From the NCBI GenBank assembly GCA_030248215.1, contig JASANG010003710.1, positions 124,001 through 188,000 of the forward strand: DNA of 64,000 nucleotides. The letters are read 5' to 3'. Source of the stretch: Enoplolaimus lenunculus. Its lineage: Eukaryota > Nematoda > Enoplea > Enoplida > Thoracostomopsidae. The notes under the pieces were generated by a model. The model worked only from the letters and a program-made list of their open reading frames with translations, ran no database searches and was not told the origin of the DNA. How positions within the stretch are numbered: the first letter of the stretch is position 1; every line of letters starts with the position of its first letter. Made by a program: the position numbers and the translations under genes. Below, in pieces: positions 34,199 through 45,651 of the stretch.

Positions 34199-34380
34199 CC
34201 AATCACAGGCTTTTAAAAATCTATTTGACGGTCGCGTCGCATTGGTTAATTTGCACTCCGAAATTCTAGCCAATAGAATGGGCGTACAGTGTCTGTTTTC
34301 GAGGGGCGCTGATTGGCTGAAATTAGGGCCTCGCGCACTATATAAGAGCGATGCACAGGCTGAACATTCAGTTCAGTTTG
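34199..34380 (+). promoter_or_regulatory. CCAAT/TATA core promoter, no recognised downstream gene
   Basis: Four CCAAT boxes alternate in direction: 34199 (CCAAT), 34241 (ATTGG), 34270 (CCAAT) and 34312 (ATTGG). A TATATAAG box at 34339 follows, then ATTCAGTTCAGTTTG at 34366, which fits an initiator about 27-30 bp downstream. This is a textbook RNA polymerase II layout, as in histone genes or LTR promoters. No open frame of note follows within 2 kb. Confidence 0.6.
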
Positions 34381-36399
34381 AGATTTTTCGGTTTTTCGCT
34401 CGCGTGCTCGAGCCGCGACAGCAAACCGATCTCTCTGCACACGGAGGCGACTTAGTGTGCACGAGAGTTTCGGGGCGCTGATGCAAGGGAGGCTATGCGC
34501 GTTTCGCGCAGGGGTAAAATTTTCTGAGAATTTTAAAGGGGGCCCGGTTAGAATTTTTCTGGCTACACGAAGGGGGTGTGGTTAAATTTTTTGGCCTAGA
34601 ATTTTGCCTGTCGTTGGCGACAACGCTGGTGTGAAATTTTTAGTACAAATTTTAGGGGGGCAAAATTAAATCATGAAACTGCAAGTACGCCAATCGGGCT
34701 ACAGTACTCAAGGAGATTGGCACATTTAGGATTAACGTGTACGTTCGCAGGATTGATTGTCAGCATGGCAGGGAAGCCAAAACAGCCTAATGCTAAGCAT
34801 TTAGGAAGTGTCAGACAAAAGAGCTAAGGCCCTGTCGTGCAGAAAATTTTAGTGTACCCCGTGACTTGAGGCGATTCTAGCCAGGCCCCAGGGAACTACG
34901 CATTAATACTTGGTCACCCGTTTGACAATCAAACTGCTGAATGTGCGGCCTGTGAAAAATCACGCTAAAGTCTAAAGAAAGCGTAGTGCCCTCGGAAACA
35001 GACACGGCATAATCAAAATAAACCTCTACGAGAAGTTTTCTCCAAAGATCCAACAACTTTAAGTCTCGTGATCTAATGAGAATCTAATTAGGCCCTAGTG
35101 CAGCTTTTCAATAGGGGTTTAATATAATCAGCAGCGAGCCCGACACAACGGCAAGTATAAGGAGAGCAAGGCTCAAGGCTCATACTGGCACCAGCTGACG
35201 CACCTAAGAATATGTAGAGAGACATCTGCGGCTGAAGTTGCCGTGTGTCCGGGCTTACTGTACTAAGGTGAAATCTGCACTACTGGGGAATCAAAGCACC
35301 CTTAAGGATATACCCTCAGCGGTAAGCCGCGCAGTCCGCGCTCAGATAATTCACGGTGTGTAGAGTAGCAGTGTTCACAGAGAACCCTCAATTCGACTAA
35401 TTCCTTTTAGCAAATTACTATTAAACATTAAGTTAGCTATCTGTAGGCTCGCTTAATTTAACGTAATCAAGGGAAATTTCTTTAGTTGCGAAATTAGCAA
35501 AACAAGGTATTTCTCTTTTAAAAAGTTGTCCATGTTGTACATAATTGTACAAATTTATAATAAACCAAAACTTTAACTAGAGTTCAATCTTGAACCCAGA
35601 TCGCTAAGCAGATTCCTGGCCTAAGAGCCATGGCTATAAATTGAAATAAACTCTAGAGCTAAAAGAGACTCGAGCTTTTGAGCGATTATGAAAATTCCAT
35701 GACTAACAGAGTCTCGAAAGATGAATGAACAGCCCTGGTTCGAATCAGTGGCAAGTAAAATCAATTAAAAACCCCAAAGGCTAGGATCTATCCGCCTTTC
35801 TATTAACACGGTCTATGACCAAGAAAAGCAAAACCTGCTGAACCACCTGATTTCTAGGAATAAGTCTAAGGTTAAGCTATACCCATGACCAGGTGTCATT
35901 AAGTTTATCTATGAGAAAAAGTTGTGAGCACGCAGTTGTACTAAAATCCACGAAGGAAAAACTAATTGTCGCTGGTATGGTCTACCTACACGCACTCAGG
36001 GGTTCGTTAGAGCTTAGAGCATAGGCAGGCTTAGGCGTACGACGATATCGGGATTTTGTGACTCTCAAAACCTGATATCACGCCGGGGGACCGTCATCCT
36101 CTAGGCAAGTAGCTTACTTTGGCAGATCCACGGCCTCGAACACCCGTGAGAGTATCATCTCGGATACGTCCGCAGGGATACTCGTTGATCGTACCCGTAA
36201 CAAATATGAATGCAAAGAGAGCGTGTCTATTGTGTTTCCGGTAAGCAGTACAGTTGGTTAAATAATTTTAAAACTGAGACCGATCGCTAGCCATTGGTAA
36301 AAACAGGTGCAACAAGAGGTTAATGACGAAACAAAAAAATTATGTTGGCATGGAATTCCAGCAATTTTTTCTAAATATTTATAAAGCGAAGACCACGCA

Positions 36400-36941
36400 A
36401 TAGGTGAGTCCACCCGTAGCATTTTCAATGGTTGGCGGCCCCGGTCGCGAATACCTGCACACGGCTACGTCGTTTTTGGCAATTCTGGTTCAAATCAGGT
36501 CTGACAGGTTTTTAGAATTAAACATTTAAGCGATACAAAATTTTGACAGATACACCTCAGCAAGCAACAAACCCTGCAGAACAAAACGGAAAAATCTGTA
36601 TTTCCGTTGACAATCTTAATATTTTAAAAATTGAAATCCAAAATTCATTCGACCGTTCAATAAAAGTTGTCGTTATATTTTCGCAACGAATCAGTTGGCT
36701 TTTAACAGAATAACAACAGTTGGAAATTTCTAAGAAATATTTGCTGGCTCGAACGCGTGCCGATAACAACTGCACAATACCATTAGTAAAGATGACATTA
36801 ACTTTATAGTGATTGCAGCAAAAAAAAATGTTTTATTTTTACGTTTATATCATTTTTGGTTGCATTACAGTAGTTGTTTTGGATATTCTGCAAAAAACAA
36901 TTGAACGTAGTACAGTTTAGTAATTAATCATGATTAAATCG
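36400..36941. other. Unannotated intergenic stretch
   Basis: AT-rich unique DNA resuming after the GC-elevated block. No recognised content. Confidence 0.4.
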
Positions 36942-37280
36942 CAGGATACAACCGGAAGTGAAAAATACCGGATCCGAAGGTGAACACACGTTGCCGGATC
37001 CGTAAGTAATGCCAGAGGTGAGGCGAAATTAGATAGCAAAAATGATTAATTTGTTAATTTTAGCAAATATGTGTATTGTTTTGTTAAATCGTTTGGTTTT
37101 CACGCGCATATTTTACCAAATATTAGCAATTTTTTCCTCAAAAATGTGTCAATCAGTTAAATTTTGTAAAATTATGCAAAATTCCACTACCCAAATTTCA
37201 GGAACAATCGGCGACATTTTTATCCGAGCCGGAAGACGATTTTCTGCCGAAACCCGATGAAGACATCCGGTTGTACCTTG
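36942..37280. mobile_element. hAT-n1 MITE with imperfect 8-bp duplication
   Basis: CAGGATACAACCGG at the left and CCGGTTGTACCTTG at the right. Flanks TTAAATCG and TCAAATAG agree at 6 of 8 bases. Interior has GCCGGATCCG words near both ends and an AT-rich centre. Confidence 0.82.
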
Positions 37281-37590
37281 TCAAATAGTTTGGTCACAAC
37301 ACAAAACTTTAAGGTTGATTTTGTCATAAGACTGCTTAAAAATTTTCAGCTAAAATATGACAGGAGACCAAATAATAAGGTCAAATTAAAAGGTGTCAGA
37401 TATTGCGTGACCGAAAATTTAACCGTTGATGTATGAAAAACTCGATATTTTGTGATATCACAAATAAAGAACCTCATGAAAGCAAAAAATTAACCCCTTC
37501 TCACATACAATTGACTCTACAGTAACTCAGCGCAATGTTTGCATAAAACACTAATGCACAATATCCTATGTGTAACTATTACTACTCCTA

Positions 37591-38014
37591 CTGTATTGAC
37601 CCGAATAAGAAGGGGGGACTGATATTTATTTGGCCTCTCCAGAGGATACCTCCCTTGTTATTCGCTTACGGACTGTTATTTATTTTTATCCCACACTCCG
37701 CCGCCCTTCGTTACTGATATATATCCGTTACTGCAATTATTCGTTGAATTAAACGTTTATTTGTCTTATGACAAGGTTCTACTTAGGAATGTACTTTCAA
37801 AATTTAAGTACGCTTTAAAGTTTCGAACTCAAACTATTTGATCCTGGAGTCATTTGTACGCTACAGTTAGGATTAACTGACATTTATGGACTCTAATTAG
37901 GGTTTAGGAACCCTATCCGCTTACGGACTCTTATTAGGGATACGGACTTCTATTGATTCGGACTCAAAATGGGGACACCCTCTTATTACCTCCCTCTTAT
38001 TCGGGTCAATACAG
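37591..38014. mobile_element. TAp MITE, copy 4, reversed
   Basis: Opposite orientation to the other three copies, between TA dinucleotides, slightly shortened. Confidence 0.88.
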
Positions 38015-38057
38015 TATAAGCAGTATAAAATCTCCAGATGACGTCAGAGCAGACATA

Positions 38058-38195
38058 GGTCTCGAGCGTCAAGCTCCAACAGCTGAGTTGTGATTGTAAA
38101 CGCCTGCCGCTCCAGTCTCCGAGGGTCGAATCCTAGCATAAAATGACGTTTCGTAGAAAATATTCATGTGAGAAACAGTTAAATTAAACTTGCAC
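38058..38195 (+). mobile_element. tRNA-derived SINE, copy 2
   Basis: GTCTCGAGCGTCAAGCTCC leads into CAGCTGAGTTGTGATTG (A-box region), then GAGGGTCGAATCCTAGCATA (B box and junction) and AATGACGTTTCG..GAAAATATTCATGTGAG. The upstream leader also matches the copy at 63.8 kb, so it belongs to the element. Confidence 0.75.
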
Positions 38196-38490
38196 GAAAA
38201 GAGAAATTTCGTCTCATACTGCGCATATACCAATATAACGAACATTTTTCCATGAGTTCACTGGTGTCATCTAGAAGCATATATTAACCAACAGGGCTGT
38301 GCTCAGAATGTCTTTGAGTCAAAGAATTTTGAACGTCAGCAGATGTTTGACATGATTTGCTGTTTCAATTAATATTCAAAAATTTAATTTGTAAAAATTT
38401 TCGACACAAAACTCGGCCAAGAATCAGGACAAAATTCAAGAATTTGACAATGACAGTAATGTCAAATTTATGCTTTGTCGTGTCAGAAAC

Positions 38491-38675
38491 GGCCAATGTT
38501 ACTTTTAGGGCCGTAACAGTAGTTTAAGCATATTCCTATGCCTAAGTCTACTGTTGCAAAAGCGTATTCCTAAGCCTAAGTCTAAGCCTAAGCGAAAAAA
38601 ATGTAGTCTAAAATGTAAGCCTACTCTTTTACAGATCCACCACAAACCGGAACAGCCCTAAAAGTAACAGGGGCC
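38491..38675. mobile_element. TEL-C MITE
   Basis: Starts GGCCAATGTTACTTTTAGGG and ends CCTAAAAGTAACAGGGGCC. The short array has two blocks around a TGTTGCAAAAGCG spacer. Flanks TCAGAAAC and ATAGAAAT share 5 of 8 bases. Confidence 0.85.
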
Positions 38676-39060
38676 ATAGAAATTGTTCGTAAAATGAGAT
38701 AAGTAAATTCGGCCCATAATTGGGACGTGCCCATTGCAAGACAGGACGATTGCTGCAAGGAGGCTTAATTTTAGGCTAAATGTTAAAGTTATATTTAGGC
38801 TTACGCTTATTTTTATTCTAAGGTTTAGGCTTTAGGCTTTTAGTGAGCAGGTCCTTGTAATTGACATGGGTCTAAATATTTTTATCTGGTCAAAGATTCA
38901 TATGCTGGCGCAGCTAGTTTGGATCGAAGAAATATTTTGACAAGCAGCTACTAACACGAGCCGGAACCTGGGGTGGAAAAATTTTAATCAAATGGTTATA
39001 GCATCTATTACCAGTTAGCCTTAATAAAGATAAACCAGAATCTCTACCAGGCGTAATAAC
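38676..39060. other. Unannotated stretch with a worn TTAGGC-like tract
   Basis: TTTAGGCTTACGC and GTTTAGGCTTTAGGC words at 38765-38850 without termini. Otherwise unique. Confidence 0.4.
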
Positions 39061-39210
39061 CGCCTCTGTCTTCCAGCGTTAAGGTCTTCTAGCCGAGCTG
39101 TGTCCATCAAACGCCGCTCATCCGACAGTCACGGGATTCAAATCCTAGCATAAAATTATATCTCAGACGAAGCAGAAAATATTTACGCAGAAATACAATA
39201 TTATCAGAGA
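39061..39210 (+). mobile_element. tRNA-derived SINE, copy 3
   Basis: CTAGCCGAGCTGTGTCC and GGGATTCAAATCCTAGCATA match head, B box and junction of the other copies. The body TCTCAGACGAAGCAGAAAAT follows. Confidence 0.7.
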
Positions 39211-39294
39211 ACGCACAAAACTTATTTAATGTAACTTCAACAATATATATCATGCGTCCACCAGATAACTTTTGAGGGGTTAGTGTGATGGTCA

Positions 39295-39520
39295 CCGAAG
39301 CAGTTTTGGCTTCTGTATCCTTTATATAGGAGCTTTTTGGCTTCAATATCCGGGGCATTGAAGCCAAAAAACCTTTAGAATTCTGGATATTGAAGCTTAT
39401 TGGCTTCAGTGTCCCTGACACTAATGTTTTTTTGCTTCAGTGTCCCCGAAATTGAAGTCAAAAAGCTTCAGTGTCTCAAATAATGTAGCTTTTTGGTTTC
39501 AGTGTCCATCTCACTACCGC
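39295..39520. repeat. Imperfect ~40-bp minisatellite with a hairpin unit
   Basis: CTTTTTGGCTTCAGTGTCC recurs in variants about five times. GGCTTCAATATCC and GGCATTGAAGCC face each other, so one unit is inverted. Confidence 0.7.
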
Positions 39521-39910
39521 CTCAAAAGTTACCTGGTGTACGCATGATATCGTGGAGGTTGCATAATTTGAAGGTTGAGGTTATACAAAATATATATAAT
39601 ATACCTCTGTTCTGTTACAACTATAAAACTGTTCAAGTTACGCTTCTATGACTTTTATTCATATAGCAGCGTATACTATATTCCTACATCCAAATATCCC
39701 CAATGATTCTGATCTCGTTCAACCGCTTTGAAAGGCTTGAAATGAAACCAGTTGCGGCTGTGATCTTGAAACAATATCTGTTGATAATATACCGCTCAAC
39801 TGTATAATATTGAACAAAAAAATCTTTTCAACCTCATTGAAAAGGTCAGCCAAACGGCATTTGCAAACGTTTGGTTCAAATGATAAAAACGGGTTCACTT
39901 TTTGCTGTTA

Positions 39911-40086
39911 CAGGTTTTGGCCAATGTATTCCACATGGGTAAAACAGTAGTATAAGCGTATTCCTAAACCTAAGCGTAACAACGAAATTTTATTTCTATG
40001 CATAAAGCAGAGAAATTAGTCTAAAGTTTAAGTTTACTTTATTGAATTTTTAATGAATAACGTTTCGCCCTTGATCTTTTATGTGA
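39911..40086. mobile_element. TEL-A MITE, worn
   Basis: Starts GGCCAATGTATTCCACATGG with arm TAAAACAGTAGTATAAGCG; ends CGTTTCGCCCTTGATCTTTT. The array is almost lost. Confidence 0.7.
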
Positions 40087-40404
40087 AAATGGTTTGTATT
40101 TGAGTCGGCGGCTGTAGTGGTTTGTTTCTCGTATTTTGAGCATGGATTGTTCACATTCAGCCAATTTCAACGTGTTTCACCTTTAGAGTATACTATGAGC
40201 AACGCATGAATTCCTCGTACGCACAGTATAAAATGTCCACAAAGAATGAGAATTTTTCGAGTCCAAGTTTCACGCTCTATTGCAGTCGAACAATAACTTT
40301 TGACGTCTTCAGCTCGAGAGTACTTACGGAACTCGTTTGAATTTTGGTTTAAAATTCATAGATCTGATATTAATAAATAAAACATATTCGTGGGACGAAA
40401 ACGC

Positions 40405-40678
40405 ATGGGTCCAGGGCGGAGAGTGTTTCTGTGGGACTAGAATAGAGTAAGCTCAAGCTTTAGACAAATTTTTTTCGCTTGGCTTAGGCTTAAGCTTAGG
40501 CTTAGGCTTAGGCTTAGGCTTAGGAATATGCTAATGCTTACGCTTAGGTGTAGGCTTAGGTTTAGACAGAGGCTTAGGAATATGCTAATGCTTATGCTTC
40601 GTTTTAGGCTTAGGCTTAGGCTTAGGTTTAGGTATACGCTTATAATTCTGTTCCGCTCCCTGTTCTTTACATTGACCA
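40405..40678. mobile_element. TEL-A MITE with multi-block array
   Basis: Three TTAGGC blocks separated by GGAATATGCTAATGCTTACG-type spacers, then TATACGCTTATAATTCTGTT and CTTTACATTGACC. The left terminus is worn (GGGTCCAGGGCGG). Confidence 0.82.
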
Positions 40679-40837
40679 AAGTTTGAAACATAATTTTTAT
40701 ACTCAAATATATTTTAAATATTTGAAATCGATAAAATGTTGAAACGAAAAGCGATCCAGTTCGTCTACAAATTCTCAACGGAAAAAAATTTTGTGCATCT
40801 TCTGGAATTAGGTAATTGTAAACTGTGCACAGTCTGA

Positions 40838-41034
40838 GGCCAATGTAAAGAATACGGCGGAACAGTATTATAAGCAAATTCCTAAGCCTAAGCCGAAAGA
40901 CAACCTAAGCGTAAGAATGAGCATATTCCTAAAGCCTAAGCCTAAGCCTAAGCCTAAGCCAAACAAAAAATTAGTCTAAAGCTTAAGCTTACTCTTTCTA
41001 GTTCCACAGAAAAATCGTCCGCCCCTGATCTTTA
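40838..41034. mobile_element. TEL-A MITE abutting an FB-1 element
   Basis: Starts GGCCAATGTAAAGAATACGG. The right arm GTCCGCCCCTGATCTTTA runs directly into the FB-1 terminus at 41035, so one element inserted into the terminus of the other. Confidence 0.85.
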
Positions 41035-41281
41035 CACTGCAAATTCCAATGAGTTGATTTTAACGCAGAATAAGTTGAATCACTCAGTCTGAGTTAGGAC
41101 TATCAGAACTCACAATTCTGACTTGATTCAACTCATTCTGATTTAGTTTAGCATTCACCCGGAGTAAACTCAACTCACAGTGAGAATCAAGTCAACTCAG
41201 AGTGAATTAAAGTTTACTGTTATTAACTCAGAAACCACTAACTTTCCGTCTGAGTTGATTAACTCATTAGAATTTACAGTG
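41035..41281. mobile_element. FB-1 MITE, copy 7
   Basis: Complete, TA on both sides, the left TA being shared with the TEL-A end. Confidence 0.88.
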
Positions 41282-41484
41282 TACAAGGGTGGTCTAATTC
41301 AATATTTTGTGATCAATATTAATTGGATCAGAAACTTTTTCACTCAAGCGATTCCGCAATCATTTTCAGCCAGTTCGTTAAATGGTTTCTGTTTTCGTTT
41401 CAAATTATACCACAAAAAGCCCAGTCTTTGTGGTATAATTTGTCGTGAAATCTTCAAAACTGTCATTCTGCAATTGTTGTATTA

Positions 41485-41649
41485 GGGAGCCCGTAGCCAA
41501 AGGGGGGGGGGCTGGTGGGGCGAGGCCCACGTAAAAGAAATTTGGCTTCCCCCTAGAAAAATTTTCAACCTGCTTGTAACGCATTGAAAACCCCCTCTTG
41601 AAAATTTTTTAACCCCCCCCCCCAGCAAGTTTAGCTGGCTACGGGCCTG
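41485..41649. mobile_element. hAT-n4 MITE with G/C-rich arms
   Basis: GAGCCCGTAGCCAAAGG at the left and AGCTGGCTACGGGCCTG at the right are inverted. CCCCCTAGAAAAATTTTCAA faces CTCTTGAAAATTTTTTAACC inside. A relative lies at 18270-18372. Confidence 0.65.
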
Positions 41650-41927
41650 TGTATGCGTTGAAATGCAACAAACTTATGATTGAGATATTCTGAAAGGTTA
41701 CAAGCTTCTTTTGGTTCTTTTCCAAAATGTAAAAAATTTGTAAAAACAAATGCTACTTCTGTTGATACGTACCGAACTCCTTTTAAGCTATACCAATATA
41801 AACCTTGTGTAGTTTATATTTTGCAAATCGTTTGTGTAAAAGCGACATATTAATTGCGCAACGTGAACGCCAGCGAGAAATGAACTAAAAATCGTGCACC
41901 TCATAATAGCTCTATTTTTATAGCGTA

Positions 41928-42157
41928 CACTGTAAATTCCAATGAGTTAATTAATCAACTCAGACGGAAAGTTAGTTATTTCTGAGTTAGTAACAACAAA
42001 CTTTAACTCACTTTGAGTTGATTTGATTCTGGGAAGGTTGATTAATTGAATCAGATAGAGTTATATCAATTCAGAGTTATGAATTCCGATAGTCCTAACT
42101 CAGAGTGAGTGATTCAACTCAGTCTGAGTTGAAATCAACTCACTGGAATTTACAGTG
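41928..42157. mobile_element. FB-1 MITE, copy 8
   Basis: Complete, TA both sides. It lies 83 bp left of the segment shared with 22.3 kb. Confidence 0.88.
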
Positions 42158-42240
42158 TATACATTGACAATCCAAACACAAAACCTTGATAGGACGCCAG
42201 TGTACCTTAGCTATGGCACTCCCGGCCCCATGGGAAATGA

Positions 42241-42760
42241 AGCAGGCATTGTCCGTAAACCATGGACGTATAAATTCCCAGATTGCGTTAGCCACCCGTT
42301 TAACAGCAAAAATGAAGTTTATTAATTTATGTATATGCAAATGTAAATGTAACTTTTCATTATTAAAGCTGCGGCTCATGTTACTTTAAGGGGCGTCCAG
42401 GTTTCTGGTGGGTCTATAAAAGAGTGGGTTTAGATTTTAGATTACATTATTAGCTTGGGCTTAGTTTTAGGCTTAATTCTAGATTACATTTTAGCTTGGG
42501 CTTATTTTTAGGCTTAGGAACACATTTTGCAACGCTTAGGCTTAGGCTTAGGCTTAGGAATACGCTTAATCTACTGTTACGCCCTTAAAAGTAACATTGG
42601 CCAAAGCTGCCGTTGATTTATTAACAAAAATCAAATTGGTGTAATTTTAAAATTTGTGAATAATTTTTTTTACTGTTTAGATTTTAGATGAAATGGAAAA
42701 TATTCATGTGTAAACGACTATAATAGAAACACAATTCAAAAATAACAGTTATAGCAGCAG
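42241..42760. repeat. Dispersed segment also present at 22299-22792
   Basis: Collinear with the earlier copy through AGCAGGCATTGTCCGTAAAC, the TEL-C element and the AAATTTGTGAATAATTTTTT region up to TATAGCAGCAG. There a hAT-n1 MITE interrupts it; loosely matching sequence (AGTGTAACA) resumes near 43110. Confidence 0.8.
42373..42602. mobile_element. TEL-C MITE with perfect 8-bp target duplication
   Basis: AAAGCTGC at 42365-42372 and 42603-42610. Same insertion as that at 22431; this copy carries an extra partial arm duplication (two TTCTAGATTACATT-like phrases). Confidence 0.93.
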
Positions 42761-43101
42761 GGTGTAACCGGATAACCGTTTTCGGTAATAATCTCTGTCC
42801 GTTTCTGTTATAGAAAGAAAGCGGAAATTGTGATGTTTTTAAGCTCATATTTCTAGTACGTATATCTCTCAATTTTTCATTTCAGATATCGTTTGAAATA
42901 AAAAATTATTACGAAACTCATTCAAAATCTTAAAAAATTTTGATGCATCCGATATTTTATCTGAAAATTTTTTACAAAACCCGGTGAATATTTGTACATT
43001 TTTATATATTGTGTTGGCAGGAAAATAAAACATATTTGAAACTTTTATACTTCAATGTCCGGTTTGTGTTTTCGTTATTTATACTATTTGTTTACACCCT
43101 G
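42758..43101. mobile_element. hAT-n1-like MITE
   Basis: CAGGGTGTAACCGG at the left; the right end is GTTTACACCCTG. TATAGCAG on the left and GTTAGCAT on the right share a TAGCA core. The unoccupied site is seen at 22770. Confidence 0.75.
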
Positions 43102-43229
43102 GTTAGCATAGTGTAACAAAGCACAGATGTATACGAAAAGGAATACGTCCTCCAAAGTTATTATACGGGCAATCAGAAAAACGACCGCCAACCAGGAACA
43201 AAAATCTAAATATATTTTATACGTTCATT

Positions 43230-43491
43230 GGCCCATGTATACAACAGGACCGGATCGTTTCCCGGAGGGGCTATAATAGAGTCAGTTTAAGCTTAAGACT
43301 AATTTTTTGCTTAGGCTTAAGCTTAGGCATAGGCTTAGGCTTAGGAATAAGCTCATACATAAAATTAGTCTTAAGCTTAGGCATAGGCTTAGGCTTAGGA
43401 ATAAGCTCATACATACGCTTAGGCTTAGGATTAGGCTTAGGCTTAGAAATATGTTTATACTACTGTTCCGGCCCTGTTCTATACATGGGCC
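43230..43491. mobile_element. TEL-B MITE with repeated module
   Basis: GGCCCATGTATACAACAGG to CTATACATGGGCC. A module of TTAGGC units plus GGAATAAGCTCATACATA is repeated twice, the same type of internal duplication as at 16964-17321. Confidence 0.9.
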
Positions 43492-43761
43492 CGAAAATGT
43501 AGCACACATCAATCAACGATAAGCTGTCCCAAACTTCAAATCACGCAAAACGTTTTATGTTCGTTCAAAATCACATTCATCGTCAAAAATAGAGTTTGTT
43601 TTGCGCTGAGTAAACTTAAAATTGAAAACCCAACGGGGAAATTAAATTTAAACGCAACTTTTAGCGAAACAAAAACGACTGTTTTTCGACGTAAATTCGT
43701 TTATTGATGGGAATAGAAGTAATTCAACGAGTTATATTGCGAGTGCGTATACGATGGAATC

Positions 43762-44038
43762 GGTCCATGATACTTTAAGGGGCGTCCAGGTTTATGGTGG
43801 GTCTATCAAAGAGTAGGTTTAGATTCTGGATTACGTTTTTTTGGCTTAGGCTTAGGCTTAGGCTTAGGAATTCATTTTTGAACACTTGGGCTTAGGCTTA
43901 GGCTTAGGAATTCATTTTTGCAACGCTAGGGCTTAGGATTATGGCTAAGGAACACGCTTTTGCAACGCTTTGGCTTAATAGGCTTAGGCGTAGGAATACG
44001 CTTAATCGACTGTTACGCCCCTTAAAGTAACGTTGGCC
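43762..44038. mobile_element. TEL-C MITE with repeated module
   Basis: GGTCCATGATACTTTAAGG to AGTAACGTTGGCC. The module GGAATTCATTTTTG plus TTAGGC units occurs in several copies. ATGGAATC is present on both sides, offset by one base on the right. Confidence 0.9.
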
Positions 44039-44625
44039 AATGGAATCTATGGATACACGAAAAAGCACTTTTGACACGATTTAAAGTAACTGTAATGTTA
44101 AACGGCCAACACTTTTTATTCTGAATGGAATTGGATAGCAAATTCGTTCTATTTCTTTTGCAAATAATGTCGATTCAATATCAAGCAACTCAAAATTAAT
44201 TAACTATTTTATTAATTGTATTTTGAATTTTAAATGTAATAATAAAAAATGTTTTATCCTGTAACAACAAATTGTACTCACTCAGTCTAAGTGAGACGAG
44301 ACAAACCAAACAACACTACATGTGTTGTGTCTGAAAACTATAACGACCACAATATGAATAATATGATGCTCATGTCAATATGCTAGATACCTATGCAAAT
44401 TGTTTCACACTATGTGACAATATAACATTTAAGATTCTAAAAGTCGAAAATCATTGCTTTTAAAAGATTATACTCTCTGTTACACCACCATTTCAAAGAT
44501 CAATGCTATACGGTGTATTCCCCACAAAACTGTCCAGTACGCGGTGCCGTCCATCAGCCACCCACCGTCATATATACTTCCCAAAACAAACACTCCTTAC
44601 AAAATTTAAATATCACAAGATTTTG
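44039..44625. other. Unannotated intergenic stretch
   Basis: AT-rich unique DNA. Nothing recognised. Confidence 0.4.
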
Positions 44626-44815
44626 GGCCAATGTTACTTTTAGGGCCGTAACAGAAGATAAAGCGTATTGTTAAACCTAAGCCTAAGCCTAAGCGTTGCT
44701 AAAGCGTATTCCTAAGCCTAAGCCTAAGCCTAAGCAAAAAATGTAGTCTAAAATGTAAGCCTACACTTTTACAGACTCACCACAAATCGAGACGATCCTA
44801 AACGTAACATGGGCC
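44626..44815. mobile_element. TEL-C MITE with perfect 8-bp target duplication
   Basis: AGATTTTG at 44618-44625 and 44816-44823. Two CCTAAG blocks around a GCGTTGCTAAAGCG spacer. Confidence 0.93.
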
Positions 44816-45651
44816 AGATTTTGTATCAAATTTATAATTTATGTCCGTATTACTGTTTCTTCACTTGGTTCGCTCGTGAATTTTTTGCCTGATTGTCAAA
44901 AGCGGACGGTTAGACTCGATCCACATCACTACGCGTGTATATGTTTAAAATTATTTAATGTTTATAAGTAAAACACATATTATAGGGCACCGTTAGCTCC
45001 GTTTTCACTCCTATCTGATTCGCATTTGCACTGATTTTGTTTGCGAAATAGTTATTTTTAAGTCGGTGAGAAAATACTGACAGGTCTGAGTGAGTATACG
45101 CGTATATGTTAAGACAAAATACATACTCGCGTACATATACCACCTGAGGAAATTAGGATATCAGCCGACGGGATCGTGGTTTACTGGACATTGGAGCATC
45201 TCATATTGACTTAGTGGCGACAAATTTTTGTTTTGGTTTTATGTTTATTATTTTGTTTATTATCCTTTTTATTAAGTATTTTTTAAATATATTGTTTATT
45301 ATTCTTTTTATTAAGTATTTCTTTAAATATATATTGTTTCTTGACAGCTAAGAGAATGAAATGCTGTATTGATGTAAATTGAACTCAAATGAAACAAACT
45401 GTAAAAATAAAGAACCAGGAACAATGGCTGGGTTTCTGAAACCCTACTTAAGTACAGCATTAAGTATAAAACTCAACCAGCTCGTAAAAGCACTGCCGTG
45501 GTACAAATACGATTATGTGTCTTAAACAGATATTGAGTGAAACCCCCAAATTAAACTTCAACAAAGCCTTCACAGCATGAGGGGCTGGCTTCTTTAACAG
45601 TCCAATATTGTTTTCGTCAGCACGAACCCAGCATCGTTGAAAACTTTATCT
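44816..45651. other. Unannotated stretch with a short tandem duplication
   Basis: ATTGTTTATTATTCTTTTTA and following bases occur twice at about 45250-45335 (period near 45 bp). The remainder is unique AT-rich DNA. Confidence 0.5.

Larger units (their letters stand above)
29740..36400. other. Higher-GC block free of local MITE families
   Basis: About 6.6 kb in which none of the TEL, FB, TAp, hAT, IR-7 or SINE families used elsewhere could be seen, whereas other parts of the window carry one per about 0.5-1.5 kb. GC content is visibly higher, with runs such as GGGGTAGAAGAAAAAGG and CACGCCGGGGGACC. It holds a seven-unit array (32290-33600) and a CCAAT/TATA promoter (34199-34380), but I could not find a protein domain, tRNA or rRNA. 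Possibilities: one large young insertion, a non-coding RNA locus, or an expressed gene outside my recognition. Confidence 0.55.

Noticed and set aside
34740-34830. Short ATG frame downstream of the CCAAT/TATA promoter
   Set aside because: Only about 20 codons, with no conservation evidence.
29740-36400. rDNA spacer or rRNA gene
   Set aside because: Tandem sub-repeats and raised GC suggested it, but no rRNA-like sequence was recognised and the promoter is of RNA polymerase II type.
42140-42389. Short proteins on both strands
   Set aside because: They span an FB-1 end and a dispersed segment that also occurs at 22.3 kb without a conserved frame.
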